From Alentia gelatinosa (lineage: Eukaryota; Annelida; Polychaeta; Phyllodocida; Polynoidae), in NCBI GenBank assembly GCA_950022655.1, contig OX465579.1, positions 41,581,950 through 41,645,949 of the forward strand: DNA of 64,000 bases, written 5' to 3'. Below the pieces are notes generated by a model. It saw nothing but the letters and a program-made list of their open reading frames with translations, had not been told where the DNA came from and ran no database searches. Below, in pieces: positions 22,445 through 33,760 of the stretch. Position 1 is the stretch's first letter. Each line of letters opens with the position of its first letter. The translations under genes and the position numbers were made by a program.

Positions 22445-23079
22445 CTATCATCCGTGTCTGTAAGACAGGACAGTAAGATCGGCTATCATCTGTGATCTCA
22501 TACATATTGGATCATTGTGGGATATATGGGTAAACCTTCCCACAGATAAGATTTGAACCGGAATGCTCGGCTTTTTGATAAAGGTTCGTTATCGAAGTCT
22601 TGCCTTTGTTCCATTATTGACTAGAGATACATAAGTTAATCTCGTATTTCTAGTAGAGCCGCAGCCGTATACCAGTAGGGTAGCAAATCGGCTTCGTCTA
22701 TCATATGATCAAATATAGGACTGATACTGCTACACTACTAAATCCGATGCCCTGAGTTGGAGGCCTATGTAATAGATGCTTCATCGTAGCACATTCTAAC
22801 CGTTTTTAAGATGTGTCACAATAATCTATACGAATTTCAGGTAAATAAATAAATCCAAAAGGTGCCTATTTTTGTACTGAACACAATAACGATACCATAG
22901 AGTTCCGGTAATGGAATACAGTTTGAGTATTTGCCTTCAGATCTTTTAGAGAAATAGCATTTCTATCTAGATATGTCAGGAAAAATGTTCTTTTAACAAT
23001 ATTTATTTCATATTCGTAATTTGTAATGGGTAGTATAAAAGTTGGAACATAGGAACAGCACTCTCAGGAAATTGTCAGG

Positions 23080-23600
23080 ACAGTCAATAGTAAACTGTTT
23101 AAATTTTGCAAACGGAGACGTTGCTTAACCAATGAAGCAGCTAGAAGTGTATACAATAGTACTATTGTCCCATATATGGAATATTGTTCATTTATATACG
23201 GTAGTTTTAGAAGACGGGACTTGTCAGCCATTGAAAAAATAAATAATAGAGGTATGCGGACAGTCCTTGGTCCAACATCAAGATATAAATCTGTATTAAA
23301 CCTTTACGAACTCAGCAATATTGACACTCTGGAATATCGAAGGTAGAAGCAACTTTTATGTATAATGTACAAAAATAGAAACAAAGCGGAATGGATAGAT
23401 AACAGGATTCGGCGGACCAGAACACAAAGAAAGACTTTATTCAAGCTAGAGACTACAAAATGTGCTACTGTATACAACAGCCCGTACCAACGAGGGGCAA
23501 GGTCCTTTATCCTACCCCTAATAAAAACGGTCCATAGGCATAACATAGGCAAATTTTATGCGGCATGCCATGACATAAAGTGCGATTTATGCCTCTAGGG
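23080..23600 (+). pseudogene. 5'-truncated non-LTR retrotransposon RT 3' fragment
   Basis: The translation begins about CKRRRCLTNEAARSVYNSTI and continues through VPYMEYCSFIYGSF, EKINNRGMRTVLGP and LSNIDTLEYRR. After one in-frame TAG at 23343-23345 it resumes as KQLLCIMYKNRNK, ending near 23598. This is the region downstream of the RT palm in Jockey/CR1-type elements, including the LEYRRxxxLLxxMYK signature. No upstream RT is present, as expected for 5' truncation on insertion. It is not the same copy as the one at 15.5-19.3 kb. Confidence 0.75.
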
Positions 23601-23650
23601 GCATACAAAAATCGACCAATCAGCGACCACATTGTGAGCTGCTCCGAAAA

Positions 23651-23685
23651 AAGTTCCGGTTGGACTCAAAAGTTCCGGTTGGACT
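23651..23685 (+). repeat. Short tandem repeat AAGTTCCGGTTGGACT
   Basis: Two adjacent near-identical copies of a 16-bp unit, AAGTTCCGGTTGGACT. They lie just downstream of the truncated retrotransposon fragment. Confidence 0.6.
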
Positions 23686-23767
23686 TCGGTTGGTCGTTCA
23701 ATCGATAATTATATTTTAGTAATCCAAAAGGGTAGAGACGGGGTAGGATAAATACGAAACCTAACTC

Positions 23768-23890
23768 GAGTTAGACTTGTCAGTGTCTAAGCCACTCTGG
23801 TCAGGTCTGTTCCTCACTACGCTCAGCTAACGCTTCGCGTAGTAATACACGACCTTCCCGTCGTGGCATAAACACTGACAAGTCTAACTC
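23768..23890. repeat. 28-bp inverted repeat with inner hairpin
   Basis: Arms at 23768-23795 and 23863-23890 pair with two mismatches (landmark TTAGACTTGTCAGTGT). The 67-bp spacer contains a second small hairpin of CTACGC against GCGTAG. This is a cruciform-like foldback, probably MITE-derived. Confidence 0.7.
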
Positions 23891-24095
23891 TCGTTCAGTT
23901 TCTACTAAGGAATGCACTATCGACAGACTTACATGACTCGCCAGATATTGAACATTAAAAAAAACTCATTGATTCAAAAAAGCTCAAATTAAAGTAATTG
24001 TCTTTCATGAGAACGGCGGTTCGGAGCGTAGATTGGCCACCATCCTCTGTCTTCGACTAATGTAAGTGTGCTCTGACGGCCAGTGTATGCGGAAC

Positions 24096-24155
24096 AGGGG
24101 CCCGGATCTATTTAATAACCTATATGTACGATCCAAGATTATTAAACGGGCCACT
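24096..24155. repeat. Short near-palindromic member of the GGGCCCGTT family
   Basis: GGGGCCCG and ATTTAATAA on the left are mirrored by TTATTAAACGGGCC on the right, within about 60 bp. The inner part, TGTACGATCCAAGATTATTA, closely matches the right ends at 20.5 and 46.8 kb. It is probably a solo, internally deleted copy. Confidence 0.5.
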
Positions 24156-24878
24156 GGCATTAGACGCACATTTGAGTAGTATATGAAAGTGACTGTACTG
24201 ACGGGTTGGGGTTGAGTGATGTTCTCCGTAGCAGGCCCAGTCGGGTCAAATCACGAAGAGATCGGGTCTATCTGTTAAGGGATGCCATACAACATTGGAA
24301 ACACAACGACATATGAGAGATAATCGTTGAGTGTGCTATGTCTCTTACACTATTTTACAGATATTTGACGATATCCATCAGCACGAACGTTATGCTAAAA
24401 GAATCTATAAAGGACATGGTGGATTTTCTTTCCAACCTCTTGGAGACTAAATGTCCAAGTTCTGTACTGGTAGTTAATGCCCAAAAAGATAGAAATGTAC
24501 TATTCAATGTAAATTCTTCAAATAATGAAATATCAATCATTGCAAAAGTGATATAGATGTAGTAGCGTCCGCGTTAACTGAGATAATGGAACCGTACTTC
24601 ACACACACACACACTGCGCGACGCTCGGTCTTGACCACTATATAAGCATAGTAGTATATCGAAATGAGAGAGTGACTCGGGAACACAAATCCATTCCTGC
24701 AGAGAAGGTACTTTCGTAAAGAAGCTTATTATTTCTCTTAAGTAGGTACAGTGTTATGTCTGATGTTAGTATTCATTTTTTATACAATACTCGGATTATA
24801 GCGTTTTGCTACGGACGTGGTAGTTTGTGTTGCTTTTATATGAAGATCAGGGTTGGATTGATATCACTGTTACCTTTA

Positions 24879-25160
24879 GGCCCGGCGTCCACTTACTACG
24901 ATAGAATCGTAGACCTCCCGATATGGCACCGATACAAAATGTCAAAATCGGTGCCATATCGGGAAGGGGCAAAATCATAGACATATGTCTAGACATGACA
25001 ATCCACCACGCATTGTATGGGGTTTTTATCGGTGTCTAATCGCAGAAACGTGGTCAACTGCCCCGATATTAGGTAACCTTCCGACGCGATTTTGATTTTT
25101 TATCGGGAGGTGCATCGTAGACCATATCGGAGCCATATCGTAGTAGGTGGACGCCGGGCC
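24879..25160. mobile_element. Harbinger-type MITE, 282 bp, TTA target duplication
   Basis: The terminal inverted repeats read GGCCCGGCGTCCAC at the left and its complement at the right, and extend to about 25 bp with mismatches. TTA flanks both ends (24876-24878 and 25161-25163), the typical 3-bp duplication of PIF/Harbinger elements. Inside is a perfect 17-bp hairpin (24917-24933 with 24947-24963, loop 13) around CCCGATATGGCACCGAT. No coding frame. Confidence 0.85.
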
Positions 25161-25163
25161 TTA

Positions 25164-28100
25164 CGGTGATAAGCAACGCTATGGTTTTGGGTCGGTCAGA
25201 GCCAGAGTTTTACAGCCAGAGTAAAAGGAGTTTTTATTTCATTTCTATGCGATCGTTGCCAGTCGTAGTCGAACTTTTCTTTCTATATTACAAACATTAA
25301 TGATAAAAGTGTTGAGGTAATTTTGTTCCTATTGCTAAAATTATAATTATAAAAAAAATCTTCAGTAGTGGGCCTATTTTACAACCTATGTCGCACCTCA
25401 ATTATAATTCGCTAAAGACGCAACATATCAACTCTGTTTGTATTAAAGTGCTATCAGGCATCCTATTACTTGTTTGCATATTCCATACTGCTACATGGTA
25501 AATATGCCATACCTCAATTCCTGAATAGATAAGTGCAAAAACGTTAAATTTAGCACACTGAACTTCGCAGTAGTTGCAGAAGAAAGGTGATTTCCTAATA
25601 TCATTTTTACCTCAGTTCTTTATTCCCACAAAACCACTCTGAAGAAGTAGGCCATGGCCCTTCCTGTGTAGGCCATTGAGCAACCTTTTACTGATATCGG
25701 AAGTTGAAATAATTTGAGCCTAGCCTAATGTATCTGTCAGATAAGCTGCCACGTGAGGGCGCTGTACGACACAGTGCCAACCCCGCTGCCAACCTACCCC
25801 CTGCTGCATCCTCAGCAGCGCCATCTTTAAATCTGTGAGGGTCTTTATTGTGGCGTCTTTGTGTCAGTGGGGTGGGGAGGGGCGAACACCAGCAGACTGT
25901 CATCCATTATTAAAAACGTTGACAGCCACTGAAAGGAGGCTGCTGTCAGGAGCGTGCCACGTCCCCCGTTGCCCCTCCCTGCCAGAGGGCGGTAGCGACC
26001 AGCTCCGCCGCGTGGCGCTGCAGCGACGGGCGTTCTTGTCGGCAGGGGCGGGTTGGGGGCGCTGCAGTCGTCGGCGGCAGAGTAGCGGCGCGCATCGATC
26101 GGCGCGCGGACAGAGGCGAGACGCGGGAGGCTTGGAGGCTGGGCGCACGCTGCACGTGACGCGAGCTGCCGGGAGATGCGCGTGCCCGCACCGGGACGCC
26201 AAAAGCACCGCATCGCAGTCTACCATAGCAAGTGCCCGGGCGCCCTTCTTGATATATACACCCAACCTGGATTTACCAACGAGAGTCTTCGCTCAGTCCA
26301 CGCTCTTATCCCCTACATCCTAGACCACTAGGGTTGAACGGAGGTACCTTCCCCCCTCCCCACTGCACGAGTGATTCCAGGTTCACCTAGCTGCGTGCCA
26401 AGTTATCGCGATCTGCACGGACGAACACATTAGCACAGGAGGAGAGAAGAGGAGCAGCCAGTACGTCTACAGGCAGGGCATTGAGTGCTAAGGTGAGCAA
26501 ACACAGGGAGGTGTGCAGGTAGCACCAGTACACCTGGCTGGAGGTGTCGCAGTGGGACTTCTCCTGGGTGGGTGTTGACAGGTGAGAGACACCACAGCGG
26601 GTGTCATTCATACATTTACTACGTTTAAACACCGCTAGCATTGCGAAGTTCCCGATGCACTGCTCGTCCCTAAATGACTCTGGGTACCTTTTAATGTGGC
26701 TGGGAAAGGCGCAACCAGTCGGCCAGGAGTTGTACATAATTGATACGAACTGTCTGATTACTATGGATGTTTCTACTTCTATGCCAAACTCGTAATCTTT
26801 GGATAACATAAAAACAACCCTTCGGCAAAACGCGCTCTTGTATATACCTCTGTTAGCACAAAGGATATATACATTTTACATGACCTTAAGTATTAAAGTA
26901 GGCTATAGTTGTATACATACACTCTAATTTGATTTCAATGCTGTCATGGGCATATATTTTATTCACTCTGTGTCGCCTCTTCCTGATTAATTCCTTAAAT
27001 TGTTATCATTATCCAATATGCCGAATTGATAAGGAAATCATTGTAGCAAATATGAAATGTTACATGAAAGACAATCATTGAAACTATTGTTGAATTGTAA
27101 AAAAAATCACAGATTAGATACTTTATGGATGCCTCCTAGATCGTGAGGAAACATTTACTGTTATGTTTACGTAGTCTCTACCAGGCTTATAATGGCAGGC
27201 TCTGTGCAGTAAGAATATCAACAGGTAACGCCATCTTCAGTATGTAATCCCTCAGATCTGAATCAGCAAACAAAATAGCTCCCATCCCCACAGGTTCCGG
27301 GCTATTATGATTAGATGATTCCGATCTGCAATAGCTTTACGTCTTATCAAACTCCCTGTATGTATTCGTATTTTTAAACAGGTGGCCGAAACACTAGTTT
27401 GTAGGTAACTACTACTCATGGCTTTTGGTGTATACATTTCTATGGAGTTATACATTGCACAATGACTTAGATTATATCGTCTATTCACGCCGCTAGTTCA
27501 GATGGAAGTTGGAGTTTATGGTAAAGAAATTAACATTTTGGTTGATTTAATCTGGTAAAAACATTAGAAAAATAGGAATGGTACACCTGCAAGAGGCAGT
27601 ACAGGAGGCAGTAAAATGAGGTATATAGATAATGTTAGGAAGCGTGGTAATCTCTAAATGTTACTTATATGAGTCCCTAATTTACTAAGGTATTTTTTCT
27701 TGCTTCAAGCTTTGAAGACAGTTCTGTCGTTCTCTAATTCACAACCTTTAAATCTTAAAATGTCGTGCTCCTCTAGGTTACTAACTTGAGCATGGAAAAC
27801 GTATCGTTATTGTTTCAATACGTTGTTGATTAATATGAATTGAAGCTGCAATAGGGGCCCCCGCTTTCAACGCCCAGCCAGGATTTAGGTTTGGAGGCTC
27901 CAGGGAGTAGCTGTGATGTAGGAGGTGCCGTTAAGACGACTCAGTCAGGGAAGGCAGCTGCCGCGGGGAAGGATTAAGGGTGCGTTAAGCCGGCTACTCC
28001 GCTCCACGATTTGCCTAGGAGGTACAGCCGCCGCGCGTCCTGCGGAGAGGCTGAGTGAATGACAACTGTTGACGCCCTTTCTGTAGCAATCAATGCCGCC

Positions 28101-28477
28101 AGATGTCGAGGCGGACGGCCAGTATCTGCTCGGCATAGCAAGCCCTGTACCCCAACCACATGCGCAAACTTCCTTCGCACAATAGCGTAAGTCTACAGTA
28201 GCTGCAGAATAGAACCGATACTGCTGAATAGAGTGCACTCCTAGGTAACTGTTTCTAACTGCGAGTATCCCTTTAGGCTCTCTATCTGCCCCTTGATGAT
28301 GCCTTGAATTTGCATCACTGCAAGGTCCTTAGTGACCTGGTGCATCTGATTACTAACTTTCACTGTTTCATTTATGCTGTCTTTTCTGAAAACGCGTTCA
28401 TATACGTAATCTAGAGGTTAGAATGCTCACAAGGGCTTCCAGCTTACTGTAAAAAAAACTAACCCCTCACTATCTAT
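25164..28477. other. Intergenic with a CpG-rich patch
   Basis: Mostly AT-rich unique sequence. A GC- and CpG-rich patch at about 25740-26270 gives overlapping frames on both strands, none of which I recognise. A 140-codon minus frame (26387-26809) shows a leucine-rich stretch (CLLTLALNALPVDVLA) but no start, splice sites or family match. The CpG patch could be a promoter or first exon; I see no direct evidence. Confidence 0.35.
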
Positions 28478-29570
28478 GCACCAATTGTAAAGGCCAGGTA
28501 AAATGGCCAGGTGCCCAGTATCTCAATCTGATCGTACCCCTGCCCCACTACCGACTTAGTTCCTAAAAATAGAACTTTTATTCTATAGTCTTTTTGGAGA
28601 CAAAGTATTCACTATATCAATCCTGTCATTAGATAACAATCACTTAGTTATGGACACTGTTACCTGCTATTAGAAAAGGAAACTATTAGATGATAATAAT
28701 GACTAAATGTGATGTTTGCATTTCCAAATCTGATGGGACAGACCTAAATACACTATATTCAGACACACTGATATCTGATGGGACAGACTCCCTACATGGT
28801 GCAGAACCAGCAAACCTGTTTGGCCAGTTATTCACCCTTGTGGCTCTTACTGAACACAAACCAAACCCTTCCCCATTCACCCCCACACCAACCGCACATT
28901 TTCAAATCTGATGGGACAGGCCTAAATACTCTATATTCAGGCACATTAATATCTGTTGGGACAGACTTCCTATATGATGCAGAGCCAGCAATCCTGTTTG
29001 ACCAGTTATTCACCCTCCACCATCCATGCACCAACTATAAAGGCTTGGTCCATGCTCCAACTATAAAGGCCCAGTATCCCAGTCTGACCATACTTGGTTC
29101 CTAAAAATAGAACTTTACTTTTATAGTCTTTTGGGGGACATATTATTCCTGCCATTTAATGACAAGCACTCAGTTATGGATATTGTTACCTGCTATAAGA
29201 AACGAAAACTGTTAGATGATGATAATGACTAAATGTGAGTTTTACATTTTAAAATCTGCTGGGACGGACCTGAATATACTGTATTCAGACACAATAATAT
29301 TCTGAGCATACCGATATCTGATGGGACAGACTCCCTGCATGGCACAGTGCCAACAAACCTGTTTATATACCCTTGTGCCCTTACTGACCACAGAAAAAAC
29401 CCTCCTACCCCCAACCCAACCCAACCCCCACCCTGACAACTTCTCACTGACTTCCTCTACTAACAATCTGAGCACACTGACATCTGATGGGACAGACCTA
29501 AATACACTATATTCAGACACACTGATATCTGATGGGACAGACTCTCTACATGGACTTTTTCCACTGACGA
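28478..29570 (+). repeat. Tandem duplication with period about 540 bp
   Basis: The block starting near 28478 (TAAAGGCC, CCTAAAAATAGAAC, GATGATAATAATGACTAAAT) recurs near 29028-29240 at a spacing of about 540 bp. Within it, TCTGATGGGACAGAC followed by CCCTACATGG or a variant appears at least four times (about 28730, 28772, 29310 and 29530). Frames spanning the repeats on both strands are repeat artefacts. Confidence 0.75.
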
Positions 29571-29585
29571 TCTGACCAAGGTTTG

Positions 29586-29697
29586 GCACGGTGGTCCGTA
29601 TTTTAGTGAACGGACCAGTTGTCCGTACAATATTTTTACGTTATATGTCAAAACGGTACGTATTTACAGTAAATACGGCATGGGTATATAGTAAATA
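29586..29697. mobile_element. Second copy (inverted) of the 19.4-kb foldback element
   Basis: The complement of this segment aligns over about 110 bp with 19436-19545. It shares the phrases CCCATGCCGTAT, TACTGTAAATACG, GTAAAAATA and ACTAAAATACG. Divergence is modest. Only one terminal TATATAGTAAA end is present, so this copy is partial. Confidence 0.65.
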
Positions 29698-31902
29698 GTT
29701 GTATTATCTAAGTGGTTGTTGAGTGAGAGTCTATTGTACTTTTAGAAGTACTGCGCTCATCCATTGAAAATGAAAATATCATTGGCTCCTAGTTTGTAGT
29801 TTTATTCGAATTCCCAATGTATAAGAAACTTTACCAGTATCAAATACCGCATCATAATATCTGTTTGGATCTTTGTTCTATTGCGGGAAAAAAGATTTAT
29901 TCATTTGTCTGTTATAGACTCTATCATATATTTATTTATAGATAATGAGAAATACGATACCAAGCAGACTGTTATACATATAGATGTAACAAGACAGCAC
30001 TAGACAAGGGGGAAAGAGATCTTTTCAAATAATTCAGTTAGCAATAGAAGTCGTTTTCTATGATTTCATGATAATCTAAAAAAAGTTATTTTTCAGTTAT
30101 CAATAGAAGTCGTTATCTATGATTTCATGACAATTTTTTTTTAAAGTTGTCATATTTATCTCCGATGCCCCCTTTTTCGTGCGACCTTTTTGTTGGTGCA
30201 CTGATCCTGGTCAAGTCTGGCAAGATGTCTATACTGGGATATGCTCCTAATCCCACTGGTGATGCAAATTCAGTATTTCTTTGCGCGGGGCAACAAGACC
30301 GCAATGTCGTCGCTCACTATTCTCCAATCAGTAACGGTTGGAGGATTTGGTACGCTAAAAACCCTGAGGTTTATGGACTGGATGCGAGATTTCGACGATG
30401 TCGCCTGCATGGCCTAAAGGCTTCGGAATGTTGGTAGGGTGACTGGGGATGCGGTGGGGGGTGACGGAGATTGGGGTTGGCTGAGGGTGAGGGTGCTAGA
30501 GAAGAAGGGGAGGGGCACATCCTGATGGCCTTACTAGAGACAGGCGCTGGTAGTAAATCTGTCACAGAGAGTCGGGCTTTTTGATGCGCCGCCCCCACCA
30601 CCTCCCGCCAAACCCCATGCCGTCCTTGTGGGTTTACCACATGTTAATTTAATGTTCTCAGTTGGCGCAGGCCACCATAAAGGCTGGTGCGTGCGAGTGA
30701 GGGGGTTATTGCACCCATAGCTCCCCTTCTAACCATTCCGCTCATCCATTTGCCGCAAGCATGGGTCATTTCTTATGAGCAGGCCGGTCAGCGGTGGTCA
30801 ACGGTGGGGGATTCATATGGTTTATTTATACCTAGCCGTCGAGGAGGAGCGACCGCCTCTCAACTCACCCCGCACCCGCTTATGCTCACAGTACCTGTAG
30901 ACACCCATACCGTGAGGAGCAGGTGGAATACAATGGCTTTCTCCCGAGATAGAGGTGGAGCACGTCCTAACTCTTTTTGATCTTGTCGCCTATTGGTATC
31001 CTCGAACAATCGTTGGATATTTTAAAGGCGTCTTTGTATATACATGTAATGTCGGCCAGTATAGACTTGGCAAAAGGATGAACATCAAAGCATCCTGTTA
31101 CCATGGTAACGAAAGTCCATTGCAATGTAATTTCTCAAAACTACATTCCCACTCCCCAAGACGCAATTCAAAGGAAGAAAATATTCATTTCTAATAGACC
31201 TATGTGTTATATTTTGGAATTATGAAATAGATTGGCAAAAATGGACGTATGATAATGAGGTCAAAGGAGAGGAATGATTGAATGGCTATGTGCAATTTCT
31301 TATTGATTCATAGCTATTCCGCTCATCCCTGGTGATCTCGATGTTCATTGTTCGTATCTATAAGAAAAGTGAGAATAATTCATCTCAATGCCATTTGCTT
31401 CACAAACGAATTTATCGCTCATGTGTGCATACACGAGTACATGGAATCTGTACCGTTTGCACGAAGCTCACCTAACTCATGCAGTAAAATGGGACGGTGG
31501 GTGTCCTGTTTCGAGGTTGGAGGCGAGAACGCGTAATGCGATGTGTGTCGCAGGTCCAGTTGGTGACAAGGCGAGTGATGGCGGCGGGTAATGTTATCCG
31601 GCACAGCTAACACCTCCTACCACAGTGTTGCCCGGCTGTAGGGCACACAGAACGCCCAGTCTGAATACTCCCCTTAAAACTCCCATCTTTAGCTCTAATC
31701 CATCATCACCCAGCCTCACTCCCTCCTGCACTCCCAGCCATCCACACACACTCACTCACACCCTCTAGCAGTGCTCAGTGAGCCCCCTTAGCACCACAGC
31801 CTCATGCTTTATGCTTTAGTCGATGCTCAGGAGCGACGCTTTGCATTCATGCCTCTTGAATTAGCTCGGCGGGAGGCCCGCGATCCGCCTGTACTGCTAT
31901 CG

Positions 31903-31905
<3 letters not shown>
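29698..31905. other. Intergenic, no gene seen
   Basis: Frames around 30147-30437, 30371-30640 and 30687-30980 are short, overlap in conflicting phases and match nothing known to me. A short direct repeat, CAATAGAAGTCGTT, occurs near 30043 and 30102. Confidence 0.4.

Positions 31906-31970
<65 letters not shown>
31906..31970 (+). repeat. AT dinucleotide tract, 65 bp
   Basis: Uninterrupted alternating A and T. It produces an artefactual isoleucine-tyrosine frame. Confidence 0.95.
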
Positions 31971-31973
<3 letters not shown>

Positions 31974-32295
31974 GCAGCATCAGTGAACAGTCAAAAGGAC
32001 ACTCAATGAATTAATATGGTGATATTATAATATGGTGATATTGCAGGAAAACCCCGTGAGTGTTTGATATTTTAGTCGCGGTTATATTGAATTACATATC
32101 CCATGAAACGTACTGCAGCACAGGGGAATGGAACGAACATCGACTTCAAAATAGAACAGAGTGAGAAAGACTAAAACCAAGAGAAATAAGGTTAAGTGTA
32201 TTCGCATTTTCGCTTCGATCCTTTCCAAGGTATCTGCCTTGATCGAGATGTTTTGTGAACACATTCTCTCTTGGGCGATTTGGGAAGTTGAGTAG

Positions 32296-32300
<5 letters not shown>

Positions 32301-32377
<77 letters not shown>
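32301..32377 (+). repeat. AT dinucleotide tract, 77 bp
   Basis: A second uninterrupted AT tract, only 330 bp from the first. It also gives spurious IY-repeat frames. Confidence 0.95.
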
Positions 32378-32380
<3 letters not shown>

Positions 32381-33705
32381 ATTGGGCGTACGGTATATAA
32401 CGCTATCTCATCATTTTAATGTTATTTCGATGGAAAATTATATCAGAGGTAAAATAAAACTCTAGACTGGGCGGCACTCTCAGATGTTTGGCTTGTATCA
32501 TCTCCCAAGCCGGTATTTGGCAGTACGGACTCTATTAAGAAAATATGCGGAAATTCACGTTTGTAAGTCATCGACACGCATAAAGCAAAAAAGAATTTCC
32601 ATATTAAAGAAGCCGGAGAAACATCCCGTCTTCATTGTTATCTCTCTCGGTATCTGCACTCCACTCACCTGGCACAGACATCGGCTGGCGCTCTGGGGAG
32701 AACCTGTAGGTCTGCGTTCAGATTAAATCAAGGTCGTTGAGAGTTGCTCCTGCCGCTGTGTCAGACCAGGTATCGACGCCGGGGGCTCGGATAACGAAGG
32801 CCCGGTCGGCGGATCTCCGACTCAAGGCCGTGGAGGAGATGATCTAGTCGGGTCAGCGAGGCCGCATAGTAAACAGCAGCTCCATCTGGCGGTGGATTAG
32901 GGTTGCGGGTAGTTCAAAGAGAAGCGCACTGGGTTAGAAAGCGGCGCGTGGGTGGATGTTGGGTGGTAGGACAAGGATGCACGGTTGGCTGATAGTGATC
33001 AATATATAGGCCGTCCTGAGCATCTGTCAACGCCTCACTCCCAGGACGAACAGGTCGTGTAGACGAACGACGGTGCCCCAACGGCCCGGCCACAGCAACC
33101 GGGCAAAGGACACACGCGGGAGACTGTCTATTATAGGGAAACAACAATGCGATTGTCTGGGGAGGAAAAGCTCAGTATAGAGAAAAGGGTTACCATTACA
33201 TCATGCTTGAGGGTTTAGGTGATAGCCTTCACAGGGCAAACGGCGCCATCAATTATGCGAACTGTGATTATAAAGTATGCATATATGTTGTATTATTCTT
33301 ACACTGAACAGGGCGATAGTGTTCTTCATAACGTATGGACAGATGTTTATATGGATCCGTTGTAGAAGGCCTCGTTGTCGTGGGTTTCGTAATAAGAACG
33401 AGGTAAAGAAAAAGTAATAACCATTTGATACTGCCTCTGAACATTTCTCATCAGATAGATAAATCATATATTTTCCCCACGCTACCATGGGTACACATTT
33501 GAAGTGCACAGAATTAACAACAAGGCATACACGGCATGCTTCCAGTACGGTGTCTGTTTTTAATATGATGATGCTTTTATGTATTACAATTGTCAAACAC
33601 CGTTATCAATGAAGGTCTGCCATTTCAAATGTCCCTTCCGCTTGCGTTTTTCTTTCTAGGAAGCATAAAACAGTATAACCAGGAGGCAGCCGAGCTGATT
33701 TGTAG
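32378..33705. other. Intergenic, no gene seen
   Basis: GC-richer at 32740-33170. The minus frame 33249-33596 and others lack family similarity or splice context. Confidence 0.4.
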
Positions 33706-33760
33706 GCGTGTTTATTGGTGAACCGATGTTTCGAAATGAGGTGCTCTTTATCAAGGTTAA
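33706..33760 (-). mobile_element. Degenerate Penelope-like terminal segment with hammerhead-like core
   Basis: On the minus strand, AACC, TTGATAA, a GAG/CTC mini-stem, GAAACATC and GGTT follow in hammerhead order. An AATAAA signal follows (TTTATT on the + strand at 33711-33716). Two invariant core positions (C3 and G8) are changed, so no cleavage activity is expected. The layout matches that at 19.8 kb, suggesting two relics of one retroelement type. Confidence 0.4.

Noticed and set aside
26387..26809. Minus-strand 140-codon frame with a leucine-rich stretch
   Set aside because: The hydrophobic stretch is internal rather than N-terminal, there is no plausible splice structure, and I know no family match.
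31804..32380. Frames encoding isoleucine-tyrosine repeats
   Set aside because: Direct translation of AT dinucleotide tracts.
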